Source of the DNA: Casuarius casuarius
Lineage: Eukaryota > Chordata > Aves > Casuariiformes > Casuariidae
Direction: 5' to 3'
Assembly: GCA_003342895.1 (NCBI GenBank)
Contig: PTFA01000042.1
Location: 3,599,423 to 3,663,422 of the forward strand
Length of the DNA: 64,000 nucleotides
Each line of letters opens with the position of its first letter. Position 1 is the stretch's first letter. The notes under the pieces were generated by a model. It saw only the letters and a program-made list of their open reading frames with translations, was not told the DNA's origin and ran no database searches. Positions 13,301 to 28,300 of this stretch are shown in pieces. A program made the translations under genes and the position numbers.

Positions 13301-16300
13301 ATCTAAATGCCACAGAAGAAACACCAATTTGTAAGCCAGTCTTCCTTGGAAATCTTCAGGGTTTTTACATTTCTGCATGCTTCCCTTTCATATGGTGTAC
13401 TTTCCTTTATGTTTACTTGATTTTATTTAAAATAAGTCTTGTGTTAACCTCTAATATTTTCTGAAGTTTGGTTTTGCCTAGACTGTCCCCCCCCCCCCCA
13501 CCTTTGCATATCTGTGTTTAATACTTAAATAACTATAGTATATACTTTTTCTGTGATAATACTTTACATATACAAATAGTATTTGCTTTTTGGAGAGAAA
13601 AATGTTACTTGTAAGATCCTATTTTATAATGTATTGTGTAAGTCCAGAGTTTCAGCCCTGTTAGTCTGGTGCATGTAAATATATACATAAAAGTAGGTAC
13701 TAATTTTTCCAAATAGTTGCACACCTTTGAATTAGGGAAAAGCAGGAGTATTACAGAAGATGTTTATGTTTAGTTAGAACACCAACTACCAAATGATCAT
13801 TTTTCAGTGGTTCTAAAGGTTTTTTTTTTTTTTTTTTTAAGATACTACTGTGAAAATGTAAAATGTGAAATATAATTTTAAATTAAAAGGCTTTGATTAA
13901 CAATTATATATATATTTTTAAAGCTATTTCTCTCAAATCTTGGAAGCACATGGCCCTATGGAAATTAATGATCAGTTATTAGTTGGAGAATATGAACATT
14001 TCCCTGAAGAAGCTCGGAAAATTGTAGAAGATGCAGGTGGTCTGAAGTCTTTTCTTCTGGAATCCCTTCGTTTCGTTATGGTGGATAATGTTATTGGCTT
14101 AATGAAGCATGCACTTCTTATTAAAGAAATTACTAATGGAAATGAGACAGGAGATAATGAAGAGGGAAATTATACAGGCTGTGACATGCAAGAAAATTTT
14201 TCCCAGAACAAGCTACAGTTAAATCCAGCTGCAGAGGAATTCAAACCACTATCTTGCGCTAATCAACCTCATATTTCAACCTCTACTGACATAACATTAG
14301 CAAGCTATGAGACTCCAGAATATTTGTCCTATTCTTTACCTATTTCATACAGATCAGTGCATTTTTTGCATAGTCAGAATACTAATACCACAAAAAATGA
14401 GTCATCTTTTTCAGATGTTTTACTAGACTGCTTTGGTTCTAAAAATCTTGATACATCTTTGCCTCAGACTTCACTGGGTTATCAATATGAAAGAGCATTG
14501 CCAGTGACTTTTCAAATTCCTCCCACTTCAAATTTTGCCAAGCAACCTGCTTATATTTATGCTGATCACGTAGCTCATCAGGATAATAATGAATCAGCAA
14601 TTTCAGACGAAAAATATGTCTCTGACGTTTTTATACCAACTGAAATACAAACATACGAAGATCCTCAGTGCCTACTTGAGAAGTCGGATAATGCAGTGTA
14701 TGAAGACAATTTTGCTGTTGCAGATAACACAAATGAAGCTGAACATGATATACTGGCTATTAAGATGGAAAAAGAAAGAGGTATACCTCTAATGAAAAAC
14801 AATCCTCATACAAAGATGATAGCTGTTCAGGTAAGAAATTAAGATGGAAAAAATATTTGTAGCGCTTCTAAATGATTAATGAAAACTTTCAGCGTCTTTC
14901 ACTACATTACTGTTGCTGTTGAAAATGCAACTTATTTTTGAATTATTCTTTATGACTTTCTGAAGGGTTGAATGGTGCATGGAATTTAAAGAGCAAATAT
15001 TCAAGTAATACCTCAAGCCACCCAAAACACTGTTTAGCATTCTCTACTACTTATTTCCCCCCCCCCCCCCCCCAAAAGGCCATGAGTCAATTTGGAAAAT
15101 ATTAAGTTGTTTACTAGATGGAGAACAACTTTAGGGCTTCCAGTCTGAGTTGCCAACAGTTTTTATAACTACTCCTGTTTTTCATTTGTAATTCTTTAAG
15201 GAGACAGTCACTGAATTTTGTTATGCCTGAAATCTTCAGAGATCTTTGACCCAGAATGAAAGAGGGACCTGCTACACATCAGTTTAAATTTAGTTTTAGA
15301 GGTTAGGGAAAGTCCTCCTATGTCTTCATTTTTTCTTTTTGTAACTATTTCAGCAATTTGTTTTAACTTTTACAGTCTTTGAGGATTTAGATTTTGTACA
15401 TTCTAACAATTGCTGGCTGTTGCTTCCCTTCTGGTCTTGCAGTGACTGCCCAGCTGTAGCATGAGTTGGGGTGAGACTCCCACACGCTTCCCTTTTGCCT
15501 TCTGAAGACAAAAACCAAAAGGCTCATCCTGCAGGCATGGGAAGCCCTGCTGGACGTGCTGAAAGGGGCAGAGCGGGGCGTGCAGCTGAACGGAAGAGGG
15601 GCTGCAGCATTCACTCTTTAATAGCACCCTATAGTTATATCAGCATACGCCAGTCATGAAAGCGCTCTTCAGGTAGCACAGGAAGACAGTGGTCACATCC
15701 AGATTTGTTATTCAAAGCCCAGCCTGTTCACTCAGAATGTTTTTGAAGATACAGATGTGGCACATGTACATTTGTATGAGAGATTATCCAACATGCTAGA
15801 GGGATTATTAGGGAAAAGTTCCTCCTCATCATTTGTTTCTAGTCATTAGTGGAGATATAGCTGTTTATAGCTACAAGATAAATTTTATTTCTTTCCAAAT
15901 TATGTCAATGTTAACGTGTTTTTTCAAAACTTATTTTGTGTTACATTTCTTGACTTTAGAGCTTTTGTGAGCAGTTCCTGAGAATTAGTTTCCCATTATT
16001 CTTGGAAGATGAATTTTTTTACTTGACTGACTGGGCTTTTAAAATGGAGCTTCTTTTTCATTCTTGAACGCATGCAACAAATTGAAAACTCTTGCCTCTT
16101 AACTGTTTAATGCATTTTGGTTAGCGGAGCTCAAAAGCAATAGATGCTTTTCTGCTTGCAACAGTGTGTGGTAGAGCAAGACATTTAACATTGACTATGA
16201 CTTCTAATAGCTTATTAGATATGGTAACAGAATAAACTGGATGTTATCACATCTTTAATGTGTTGCATGATTAGACTTCTAAAGTTTAGCTCTTTCGGGA

Positions 16301-19300
16301 GGTCCTTGTTAGGTGGGATTAGAGGAGAGCAAGCGGGACTCTGGAGGTCATTGATTCTAGTCCCTTCTGAGTGGAGGCACTTGTGCAGTAGATCTTGAGT
16401 TTTGGAGGATCCACAGAACACATCCTCTGTGGGCTGCCAAACGATGTTTTTGCAAGTCTTAAGCTTTCAGACATCTAGAGCACAGCTGTTTTTAAAGACC
16501 GAGAGAACTGTTCTTAATATAAATGCCTTATGGTCAATTAAACTAGAGAAAGATTGGGGAGAGGGAAATGCTTTCATTATAGATTGAAGCCCATTTTGCA
16601 AACAGTTGCTTAATTTCTTCTTACATTATAGATAAACCTACTTGAAAATGGTGGATTTGTAACACTGTAGGTCAGGTTTCCTAGGCCCTCCAAAACGGAA
16701 CAACTGACCTACTAGTTGCACATGTAGGCAGGAGAGATTTTAAGTAATGATTCTTTGTATTCTAGGTAAATCGTGAAGTAGCTGATAGGGAAACTAATAC
16801 CTTGCCTTTTCATCCATTTGAAATGCAACAAGTAAGTAACCTATATGTTTTTACATTTTTCATGAAGGAGGTTAAAGGAGTGCCCCAAAATTTAGTAGTG
16901 CAAAGATAAAGTTCTCTGCAAATGAGATATTTTAACAGATATTGGAGGGAAGAGGGATTTAGCCCTTCCTGTTGGGCTGTATTCCTAAATGTCCTTGTTC
17001 TAAACTTCATGTAGGTCCATAAAAAGGGTGGCTTTGGAGTGGTTTGTTTTTGTTTTTTTGTTTTTTGGGGTTTTTTTTGGTAGCTATTTAGATGTTAGAA
17101 TATGTTTCAGGGGAGATTTGATACTTCCTCTCAAAATCTTGAGTTTGATTAAATATTCCACTTGGGCATACAGACAGCTCAGACTGTTGTTAATGTCAGT
17201 CTTCTGTCTGTATCAGATGACGACTGAGGATATATGGCCTTCAAACTCTCTTCATATTCCATTAATCTCAGACATGAGTGTTCATTTCCTGAACTGTATT
17301 CAAACCGTTACACAATTTCCTCTGAAAAATTCTCCACATTTTTGAATCTCAACTGGCAGTAGACTGTTCATTTTAGATGTGTCATGAATGTTTGCCACCC
17401 TGTGGATAATGACTATTAGATTATCTTTCATAACATAATTTATTTTCAGGGAGATATTCTGCGTATGGAAAAAGAGCATCAGGTATTAAAAGAACAACTT
17501 AAAGAAGCACAGGAAAAATATGAACAGTTACAAAGCCGAAGCTCAGAGGAAATCAGTGTTTTAGAAGAGCTATTAAAAAAAAGTGTTGAAGAAATTGAGG
17601 TAATATTTTTATTCATGCAGCAGTTTGGTTAGCAAAGACAAACTGCAGTGAATACCTTCCCCCCCGCCCCTGCTGAGTTTTAGATTGCTCGTGATGAATC
17701 AACTGTATTTTTGAGATGTAAATGGTGGTCCTCACCACCATGAAGTCTAACTCAGCAAATCTCAAAATTTTTGTCTGTATGCCATCTTAAGAACACAAAA
17801 CATAGGTGATTGGTTGCCTCCATCTAGTGGACAGGTATTGGTTTTGACTGAATCCAAGGGATGGAAAGTGCTATACTGTTGAGCCTTCCCCTCTTCTTGA
17901 GGAGAAGGGGGTCTTGAGTAGAGAATATTTAATTTGCTGTGATTGCTAACAGGCTTTATGTCCTTGAAAAGGCCTGGGAGCAAGAGTAGACAACCCAGAC
18001 AACACTATCAGCCTCCTATCAGTTCATTTGCCTGAGCTGATTTTACAGTTAAAGTTGTATATGCTACAGGTTATTTGTCTATGTTAAGGAGTTTTCCCAT
18101 TAAAAAAATTAATTCAAGTGAGGCCAAAAGCATTCCCCTCACCCCCTCTCTGTATACTTCAGTAACATTCAATCTGACTTTAATGTCTGTTTCTTCCTTT
18201 CATCTGTGTGTTGGAGTAAATCTGTGCACTGCAACTTGGAAGCTCCCCAATTCTAGCTTTAACGCTGGATGTGAATAGCCTGGCAAACTTCCATTTAGGG
18301 GACAGTGGAGTCTCACATCCAGGTTTCTGTATGAGTATTTACTAAAAATGAAAGCTCAGAAAGTTTGAGCAAGCCAGGATGGGTGAATTTGTCCATGGGT
18401 GCTTGTGTTTTTACTTTGTGATGCATGTTTCTGAATGATGTATTGATGTGGTGTTTTTTAAGTGGTTATGGCAGCCATACGGATTCATTGCTGTCTTGCT
18501 GTGTTCCAGCTTCCCAGTTGTTAGTACTGATCCAACAGACTTGCGAGCTGGATTTCAGTATGCATGTGTACATAAATACTGTGGAACTAGGTTTCTTGTT
18601 TTAGCTAACTGCAAAATAGGGTATTACATGTTCTGAAGCTAGCCATGTGAATGAGATTTGCAGGTAAGCATTAATGAGTATGCTGCCTGTGCTAAACACC
18701 TGACCTAAGAGTAAATTAAGCACTAGTACAACTCTTACTGTAAATTTCACTGGCTGTGGTTTTGCTTGTAAATATAAGCAATCTATTCTAACCTGCACTT
18801 TAGAAAAACAGTCTTTCAGAAATAATGTTTTCTTATTTTCTGCTTTTAGATATCAAGGAGTGAACTGGAGTGGCTTGATCAAGATTTAGAAAAAAAAAAG
18901 AAAAAATGGCAACAGGAGAAAAAAGAAAATCAAGAGAACTTAAAAACCATAAAGCACACAGCCAAAAAGCACACAGATATCAATGATATGTAGGTACTAA
19001 TTTTGAATACAGATCTACATTACTTTCCCTTTGCTTGATTTTGTTTTTTAAGCAGTAAATAATGTCGTTACGTCTAACAGACTATAAATTTCAGTATAAT
19101 CTGCTGATTCCCTAGATTACAGCTAAATAATAAATAACTTAATAAATTTTTCTGATATAAAAGCATGAAAAAATCACTGAGTAGCTGAGTGGTGTATGCA
19201 GAGTGAAAACTCAAATTTGTTACCCTGATAACGTCATTTGGAAAATGAGTTAAATACAGTTCTTGGATTAGTGCTGCCATTAATAGTGGATCTGCATGCA

Positions 19301-22300
19301 GATGAAGTTATTTAATCTGAATAATAAACAGAAGTCCATCACTATTTAAGATCTTCCTGAGGTTTTCTAAAAATCCTTCAGATCTTAACTGCTTTTTCAT
19401 TTTTTTCTTTCATGACTTACTATTGCTTCCTCATCCTACTTCCTTTACTGCATTATGATCAGCCTTAAATTTTCATTGCTCCCTTCCTTCTCCTATTGTG
19501 CAATTAACCCAGCGAAACTCTGATCTGCATCCATTTTTCTCGCATACTTTTTGTTTCTTTTGCCACATACCTGAGAGTCATCCAGGGATGCACGTTTCCT
19601 CCTTTTCTGGTCCTGTCATTCATTTCTCAGATTCAAGTAAAGACGCAAGAACCCCATAGCTCCATATATCTACTCCTTTTTACTCCTCTTTCACCATAAA
19701 ACAAGTCTACAGGGCTCTCCTTGGAAATTTGATCACTAATATCAATGTGTGAGTCCCATCATGACCCTGTGTGCAGCAAACCCAGCTGTTCCCTTGGCAG
19801 TTGGCTCTCTCTGGCTATGGAGGAGCAGGAACCAACTGCGTTCAACTTCCTGCCACAGTCAGTAAGCATCTGCAGCGTCACATCACTGACACACTGAGAA
19901 ATTAGTCATGTGTCATTTGATATAGATTATCAGCAGACCTTTCCCAAAATATTCCAAGTACTTCAGAAACCTTTAACCTAATCACTGGCAGTATAACCAA
20001 CTAGATGTTTTATTACCCTAATAGGCTGAAATAGATACCTGTCTGCTTCAGTGTTTTCTTTTTTGCAATTATAGGTAAACATTTAAAACAGCTGACTTAG
20101 CAATACTTTTTCTAATCAGGTTTGACAATTCACCCTGTATTTTTAATGCCTCCTTTCTGTTTACAGACCCCTGAGAAGACTTCTGTCCTTCAATGCTGTT
20201 CTAGTATCTTTAGTTTTTGAGTAGTTGGGCCAAATCACTCTTGAAAAATTATTAGGCTGCATTTTATATTAGTTACTTCCTGCTTAATTAGGAGTTCATT
20301 TATATACACTTACAGTATTGAACAGCATATAAATCAGATGTATAGATTTACTGCATAACTGTCACTATGGTTATAGAAGAATGTGAAATCTATTTGCTAG
20401 TGAATGTTTTTCAGAACATGTTTAATAAATGTTTGATTACTCTAGGTATTCAAAGAACATTGATGAGAAGGAAAAGCAGTATAAGCTGTATTTCAATACA
20501 TATCTTGAGACCAGGTAAAACTCTTGTACCTTTCAGCAGTATTTACATTTTTCTACTGACTTGTTGTTATTAGAGTTGTCTGTTTTACTCTGAGTGTATG
20601 CATAGAAAAAATAAGTGCTTAAAAAGTAAACTAACAGAGTAAGAGATATGGCTTACTTACCATAGGTAAATGTTATTTCCTTTTAGATAGACAGAATATG
20701 AAAAAAATGGCTTTTCAAAATACTCTCATGTATTTCCTTTGATATATGAAACTATTTTAGAATACAGTAGAAGTTGTGTGTGGTACAAACATAGTGGTGT
20801 TGTATGCAGCTAGGATCTTTGCCCATCTGTAGTTCTAAATGTACATAAATTTATCTAAAGACCTTTTTAAAGTTATTTATTTGCATGTATTACACAGTCA
20901 AGGTGTCATTTACAAATACATTCTTTCTATACATTATGTAAGGCTAGGAACAATAAAACTTGCAGTATTCAAGGTCCTCTAATATTCTTACATTGCACAG
21001 TAAAATGTGATTAAGAAATCCCAAGGTACTGCCCACAGAGTCAGCAGTATTGCTACCTGAGTGCAGTACTGTGCCTGAAGCCACAAGCTGTACAATATAA
21101 ATGCAGATACGTAGAACTGCCATCATTTTTAATTATTACTTAGCTGTAAATGTTAATCAAATATTTAACCTTTTTTTATTTCACAGTAATAAATTTGCTA
21201 ATGAGAAAGTAAAACTGGAAGAACTTATAAAAAAGAGCCAAGATGACTGCCAAGAGTGTGTGAAAAGAGCTGTAACAGCAGAGGTACAAACAGAAAAAAA
21301 ATCCTAAAACACTTTTGCTAGAGTCTGGGTCATTTGCACTGGTAGGAGGTGGGGAAGATGACTGGCGAAGTCTTATTTAATGAAGACTTTTTGCTTTCAA
21401 ATAGCTTCTAAGGCTCTTTATAAGTATACATCAGAAGTGATAAATATTGACAACTGCTGTTTGTGAAATTACCCTGCAAAACTTTGCAGATCATCATGGC
21501 ACATTATTATTGGTTAGTACTAAAAGTGCAGAGAATGAATGCTTGGGGCATCTAGTATTGCCCCAAATAAAATGCAACTAGTGATTTACAGTTTAATACT
21601 TATCCCAATTACATATATGAATAGATTCCCTTTGCAAGAATTAACCAAAGGAAGATATGAATTCCTTGTTAAAAGCAAGTCATGATTAGTGAATATATAG
21701 TTACCTCTGTATCAGGCAGAATCAGAATTCAACAGTTCACTTGAGTATTTCTCTGAAAGGAAGGGAATACTGATAAATATCAAGATCTCTCCTAAATACT
21801 ATATTTTATATTGGAAATGTTTTGAATGACTATCTTGAACAACTGTTTCTTTTTATGAAAGGTTTGAAGGCTGTCATACCTGCAATAGGAGTTTTTTTAT
21901 GTTCAGTTGAAGTGACGGTAGCCTTTGTTATCCTCACAAAGGCATGTTAGTGCACTTAATTCTACTCGAAATTGCTCACAATAGGAACCTATGTGTGTGA
22001 AAAGCTGTTGCACTGTGTATCATCAAACTATTGTTTGAGATGCTTATTGAAATCTAGCTTGAGGTTTTATTCCTTCTGCTATAACAGTGCTTTTATTGCA
22101 TTTAAAAAAAAATAATATTTTGTTGCAGGTATCAGTACTCAAAAACTGGAAGGAAATTGAAGTATGCAAGCTCCACAGCATAGCTGCCAATGCAGAAGCA
22201 ACTCTTAAGGTGCTGAAGTCAGGGGGCAGGTATGGAGAGTTTACACCAGTAGTTTCAATAGTACTACTTACTAAATGGAAGCAACTATTGGATGATTAAT

Positions 22301-25300
22301 CATGACTCTTTTTTTTTTTTTTAACTAGACAAGTCAGTTTTGCTCAGAGTGATGCTAGCCTGAAAGGCACATGAAAATGCTGTAGTTACATTTCACTTTT
22401 CCTCTTTTTTTGGTATGCTCTCTCCCTAAATTGAATTTCTTTTTTAGTCATAATTTACCAAGATGGGGGGTAGTTAAAAAGCAGCAAGCTTCTTGTCTTA
22501 TTCTTTATTAGCCTAGGAAGATCAGGTTACTGGGAATGTTCCAGTTATGCCTGCCCAGTATCACTGCGAAAGGGCTGCAATGCACATGGAAAAGAAATGG
22601 AACAAATCTGCTGGGCATGCAACAAAGCTGTTTCCCTCCTGCTGAGGAATTAGCTTAGCCCTTGGAATTATGTTTGTCTTAACACATGTTGTGTACCCTC
22701 TGTATGTCTTGATTGCCCCAACATACTAATTTCTGTTTGAGGAGTCCACTTCTAAGACTGGATAGGATCTAAGTGCCAGTAGTTTAACTAACTTTAAGTT
22801 AAAATTCCTTGCACTCTTTAACTGTGATTTAGCTTGTAGAGGAAAAAGCTGCTGTACTAAATCCATTGGTCTTAAAAAGAATGGGAATATTGAAATTTAA
22901 CTGAAAACCTGTATATTTCAGCAGCTCAGTGTCAGCATTACCTCAGCTGAAGTCACAGACTGATTCTTGGGAAACATTTATTTCAAATATAAAGAAACAA
23001 GTGGAAGAAGTAGAGGTAAGTCTTGATTTCTCTTACCAAACCAGTAAATTCAACTTTGTCTTGGGAATTAGAGCAGAACAAGTATCCTTTAAATAATTTT
23101 GTATTGCTCTTTTTATTATTTTTATTGTTTTTAAAGTTTCAATGGCTTGTATTCCAAGTATTGAACAGCATTTTTTTAATGATAAAACAAAGCTCCAATA
23201 ATAAGTGCTGATTATTAAAGTATGTTTAAGTTGCAATTCATGGCTTAGATTTTTATAAAGGCAGAAATCTGTTCTTTATAGATGTTGCTTCAAAATTGGT
23301 TCCTAGATGAACAAGTCCAGTCAGTCAGCTCTTTTGTATTTCTTGGACTTCAGAAGTCCATGCAACTTCTTTAAACATAACAGAAAACTTGCTATAAAGA
23401 GTGAAGATGTCTAAAATGTCTAGGTTAAGCTTTTAGAACTGGAATTAAATGTGAAATGCTGTTTCCCCAAACCCTTTCAAGCATTAATGCAAGTACTTTA
23501 ATAAAGATATGTTACTATAGCAAACTGTAGCCCTACTTCTCCATTTGAAAGGCCTGATACTTCTATTGTTTTGCAAAATGTAATTGTGTTTATGCCACTT
23601 TGACTAATGAAAGAGCTTAAGTTAATACTAATTTGGAGGGTAATTTGTTTTCCCTCTGCAGGCTCAGTACAAAGAAAAAATTCAGATGGTGAAAAATGGT
23701 GCACTAAACTGCCTCACTAAAATGGAAGCTGCAGATCTTTCATCTCCTCCCAGTGTCTTAGTATGTACCTTATATTTGATAGCAGTGTGTTTCAAGGCTA
23801 TTAAGAAGTTAAGTTTGCATCAGCATGGCTATCTTTTATATGAAATGTACATTAGAACTTGAATTTGGAGTTGTGAACAAAAAGTCACCTGGCTCTCCAT
23901 ATGTCTAGATACTGGCCTAAAGGAAAATGTGACTGCAGATTAGCATGATGAAGCCCAGTGAGAAACAAATCACCAAGTCCTTTTAGAGGCATAAGTTGCT
24001 TAAGGTTAACTTCAGAATGCTTCATATTCTATATGAATTAGGACTAATATTTTTGGATATCATGACTTTCCTGTAGTACCAAAATCCTTTGAGACAAGGC
24101 CCCATTACACCAACACGTGTAACTGATTGCGGATGCCAAAATTAACTTCCAGTCATATCTGGCATGAGCTAGATGGAGTACAGCCATTTATGGAAATTAA
24201 TCTATAATGGCTACATCCCAGATAAATACTATTAAAAACACTTTCTTTGTGGGCCAGGAGTCCCACAAATGCTTTGCTCAAATCACGTCCGTTACTTCCA
24301 AACCATGCGTAAGTGTTTCCTGGTGCAAGGACAAAGTCAGTATAAGTCAATACTCTGCCAAGTATGCATCAAGGCAAAATACTCGCAGGCAATATAGCTG
24401 CAGTAATGATGCTAGTAACCTAAATGCTGCCATCACTGACAGTGAAGTTGAAACCAAGGCACAGAGTTCCTGCACAATTGTGAAGACAAATAACATTCAG
24501 AAACTGCTGTACCCAAAAGGGACAATTTGGAATAAGGACAAAATTGTTCAGTTGTCTCTCAGAATAGGGGAGATATAATTGATACTGTACGTAAAATACA
24601 TTAATAGCACATACACACACACAATACCAAAAGGCATCAAGAAATACCACACAGGAAATGTTCTTTCATAAATGCATTTTCTGTAGAAAGTCCTATTTTT
24701 TTCTTTCTTCCTTTTGCTTTTGATATAATTTAGACCCAAAGCTTTGTTCTAATACTGCATATTTATGATTGTTACTACGTTTTGTTCTGGAGTTGTAATA
24801 GTTACGCTTACGCTCTCTTGCATACCTTTCATTCTCCACTTATTTCTAGGTATCTTCTTTCTCCTTATGGCACAGAATTCTCAAGACTCTTCTGATAAGA
24901 ATATGTAAATACTCTTAGTTATCATCCTTAGGTTACTATCAATTTTCAGGTTGGGGAGGAGAGGAAGTTTGATTCTCTTGTTCTGCATTCAGTATCTGTT
25001 TTTACTACAGTGATACAAGGATAACTTTTTAGACAAGATACCTCTAATTCTTTCAGCTTCAAGAATTTAGTAGGTAAATACTAAATCCAAATGAAAAATA
25101 ATTAATGATGAAAAATCCTTTCCTTCTTGACTGCTTAATCAATTCCACCTTTAAAGCTTAGCACTTCTTTATACACAAGAAATATAATTTGATAAAGCTT
25201 AAAAAGCCTGAGGATCATCAAAAATAAACTTAAAGCTATGTACTGAGTAACATGGAAACTTGTAAAAACTCATCTCTCAGTTTTAGCAGTTCAAGACTGC

Positions 25301-28300
25301 TCTATTATGTAATGTTTCAGTTCATCCTTTTATGTATTTGAATTGGCAAAGCTAGATTGATTATCTATAAAACAAATTCATATTCTCATGCAAATACTGG
25401 ATCATATTCTGATTTTTCATAGACTAATACCTTATTCTAAAAGTTACTTTCATTTATTTTTTTGCGTTCTCCAAAGGAGACAATTCTTTGTTGTAAAGGA
25501 AGATTCTGGGCATACTGCATTACAGAGAAGGTAAAATATCACTTCAGAAAGGTGTTAAACTAAAGAACACAGAACAAGAACCTGTGGTTATAATTTGAAC
25601 GTGAATAAATGTAGAATTTTAGTTCTGTGGGTTAGAAAACAACCTTTTTAAAGCAGTCAAGGTCTGGAACAAATAGCAGTGATGGTATCAAACAACTAAA
25701 CTCATTTTAAGGAGTACTTTCCATTTATAAAGAGAATTGTTAGTGCAAAAAAAGTCTTCCTGGATCAAGTCAGCTCCAAGTTTTCCAACACTGACTATAG
25801 CTGACATAGTTTGTCTAAAAAACATTACACTGGATTGTACATAGATTATATCATCAATTAAAAGGAGTGAATTTTGTATTTTCAAATTGATGGCATTTAT
25901 TTAAAGCAGTACTGTTTCTACTGCCAACCTCAAACTATACTTTAAAACTTAGAGCTGTTCAACAGCAGTTGATTTTTTAGCAAACGAATAAGCTAAGGCA
26001 ACAGTTTGAATACACATATACTGTTGTACTTAATCAGGTTTCAAGCAGTTTGTCTATATGTAGTGCATATTAAAGATCTTGGTGAAATGTATTTTTACCT
26101 CGGTAGAGCAAGTTAAGATAAATTGATAGGACCTTCCAGTTCCTTAGCATGACCAAGTAGAGCACCATTCATGCTGTAAATGCTCAAGAGTTCTGTTCAA
26201 TTTATTTTAATTACTAATTTTGGGGGGGGAATTTGTTTATTTCCTAGAGGAAACAAAGCAGACCTCCTATCAGTGATCCGGCCATTGTCACGTATTCCTC
26301 TGCATCTGCACATCCTAATTTACTTCCTGCTTTTTCAAGTTCTGATGATCAAGGTCCAACACATGCTTCATCTAATGCACAGGCTGGAATGACACCAACC
26401 CATGCAAATTCTAAGTCTTGTTCTGCAAATGATGGATCAGTGAAAATACCCACGAACACTCTGGAAGGATCATATTCTGATAAAGTCTCAGTAACTTGTC
26501 CATCACGGATTTCTGGAAATAATTCCCAGAGTAGCCAGCCAAACCAAAACCATCAAGATGACTTGGCTGTACAACCGAGGCCTTCTGGACTTCCAAACAA
26601 CAAAATGCTTCCAAAAGCATTTGATAATATTATTGCACATCTACAGACTATTTTTCCAAATTATAGCAGGTATTTTTTTAATGCATTTCTTATTATATTG
26701 GGTAGCAAAAATTCTAAACCTCCAATGATGCAGTAAAACAGATTTCTTAGTAGGTGTCTCCTATTTCATAAGAAGGGTAATTTTAGAGGGAAGGAGGAAG
26801 GGGTTCTTTTCTTTCCAGGGAGATATTCCTTCAGGGAATAGATCTATAGTGTTGACCTTTTTTCTATTAGAACTACCAGTTTAATATTTTAGATCACTTT
26901 TTATAGTCAAGTGGCTAGAACCTAGTTATTAAGAGAGATATTGGAAGCAGGTATTTGCTACAGTTCATTTGAAAAATTAACATATTTTAAAGGCTCTGCT
27001 GGTTTGAATCAAAAATGGAAGAGGCAGTGTTCTCTAGTACTGTGATTAACCCAATAGCCATAATATTAATAATCAGTAATTATTTAATTGTTGTCTTTCA
27101 GTTCAGAGTTTATTAACTTCATAAAAGAAGTACGAATAAAAAATGGAAACACATTGTCAGGTTTGCGCTTGGATGAAATCCTTAGAAGGGTGACAGAACT
27201 CATTCTGGACCATCAAAGTAAGGTAGTGTGTTGTAGTACTGACATTTCTCATGTGCAGTTCTGACAAGGAAACAGCACGGCAGAGTCCAGAAGAGTGCAA
27301 AATTTGCTTTACTATCAAGCTCTGAGATATAAACTTGCTCAAAATTGTTTTCCAATACCTGTCTAGGCATCAACTTCAGTAGGGAGAGCTGTGAAGTTGG
27401 TATCTTCTGCTTCAGTAGGGCAGACTGGAACTCAGACTCAAGAAGTACCTGCAGAAGAAAATGTACCCAGCCCACCCAAGGCAAGACCTAAAAATGCCAC
27501 AAGTAAAAATCCATATCCATCTCGGCCAAATTCCCAGCCATGGGGAAATGTTGGAGCAACATCCAGATCTAAATGGAAAAAATCAGATGATACAGTAAGT
27601 TCTCCACTGTTTCACTGACCTTGAAGTTATTAACCTGCACTTTTTGTAGCTAATATTATGAGACATGTTGTTAATTATTAATTAAATTAATGTTAATTAA
27701 TTAAAAATGTTAATTAAATAAGCTAATATTATGAGACGTCAAAGTATGTTCGGGGGAGGGAGGGGAGACTTTAACATTATAATCATTAACTTATTACAAT
27801 TTGATGATTAATTGTTGCTAGCTTTCAAATAACTTAACACTTTATGTATAGATCTCCGATGATGATCCTTGCATAATATGTCATGAGGAGCTAAGCAGAG
27901 ACTCATGTGAACTAGAATGTGGGCATCGTTTTCACAGAGAAGTAAGAATTTTTATGTTCTCATTACTGTGCAAGTTCAGGCGTACAATTGGGCCCATTTC
28001 CTAAGAGCAAAAAGAAAACTGCTACTCTTTAGCACTTAAAAAGTATAAAAACAATGTACAGTTTTTCTTTACATAGTTTGTAAAGCAAGAGTTGCTATAG
28101 TCTGTGTATTGGTAAGTTTCCAGCTTTGGTGTTTAGTTCTTAGCCAAAATGATAATTCATCAGAATGAATTAAGATTACTCTTCAGGGGCTGAATCACAG
28201 ATTGGTTGCTAATCAACTCAGAGATTTCTGTTTGCAGAATGGGCTAGCACTATAAAAACTGTATTTGCTACCTGATAGTAGCTGCATATACAATTTTGTG

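Noticed and set aside
15387..15659. Overlapping GC-richer ORFs in the intron after TTC3 exon 14
   Set aside because: Three frames on two strands are open at once. No similarity recognised and the splice phases of the flanking exons already match.
24207..24578. 123-codon ORF as a stand-alone gene
   Set aside because: No independent promoter or poly(A) evidence. Only the 24222-24308 part is kept, as a possible cassette exon.
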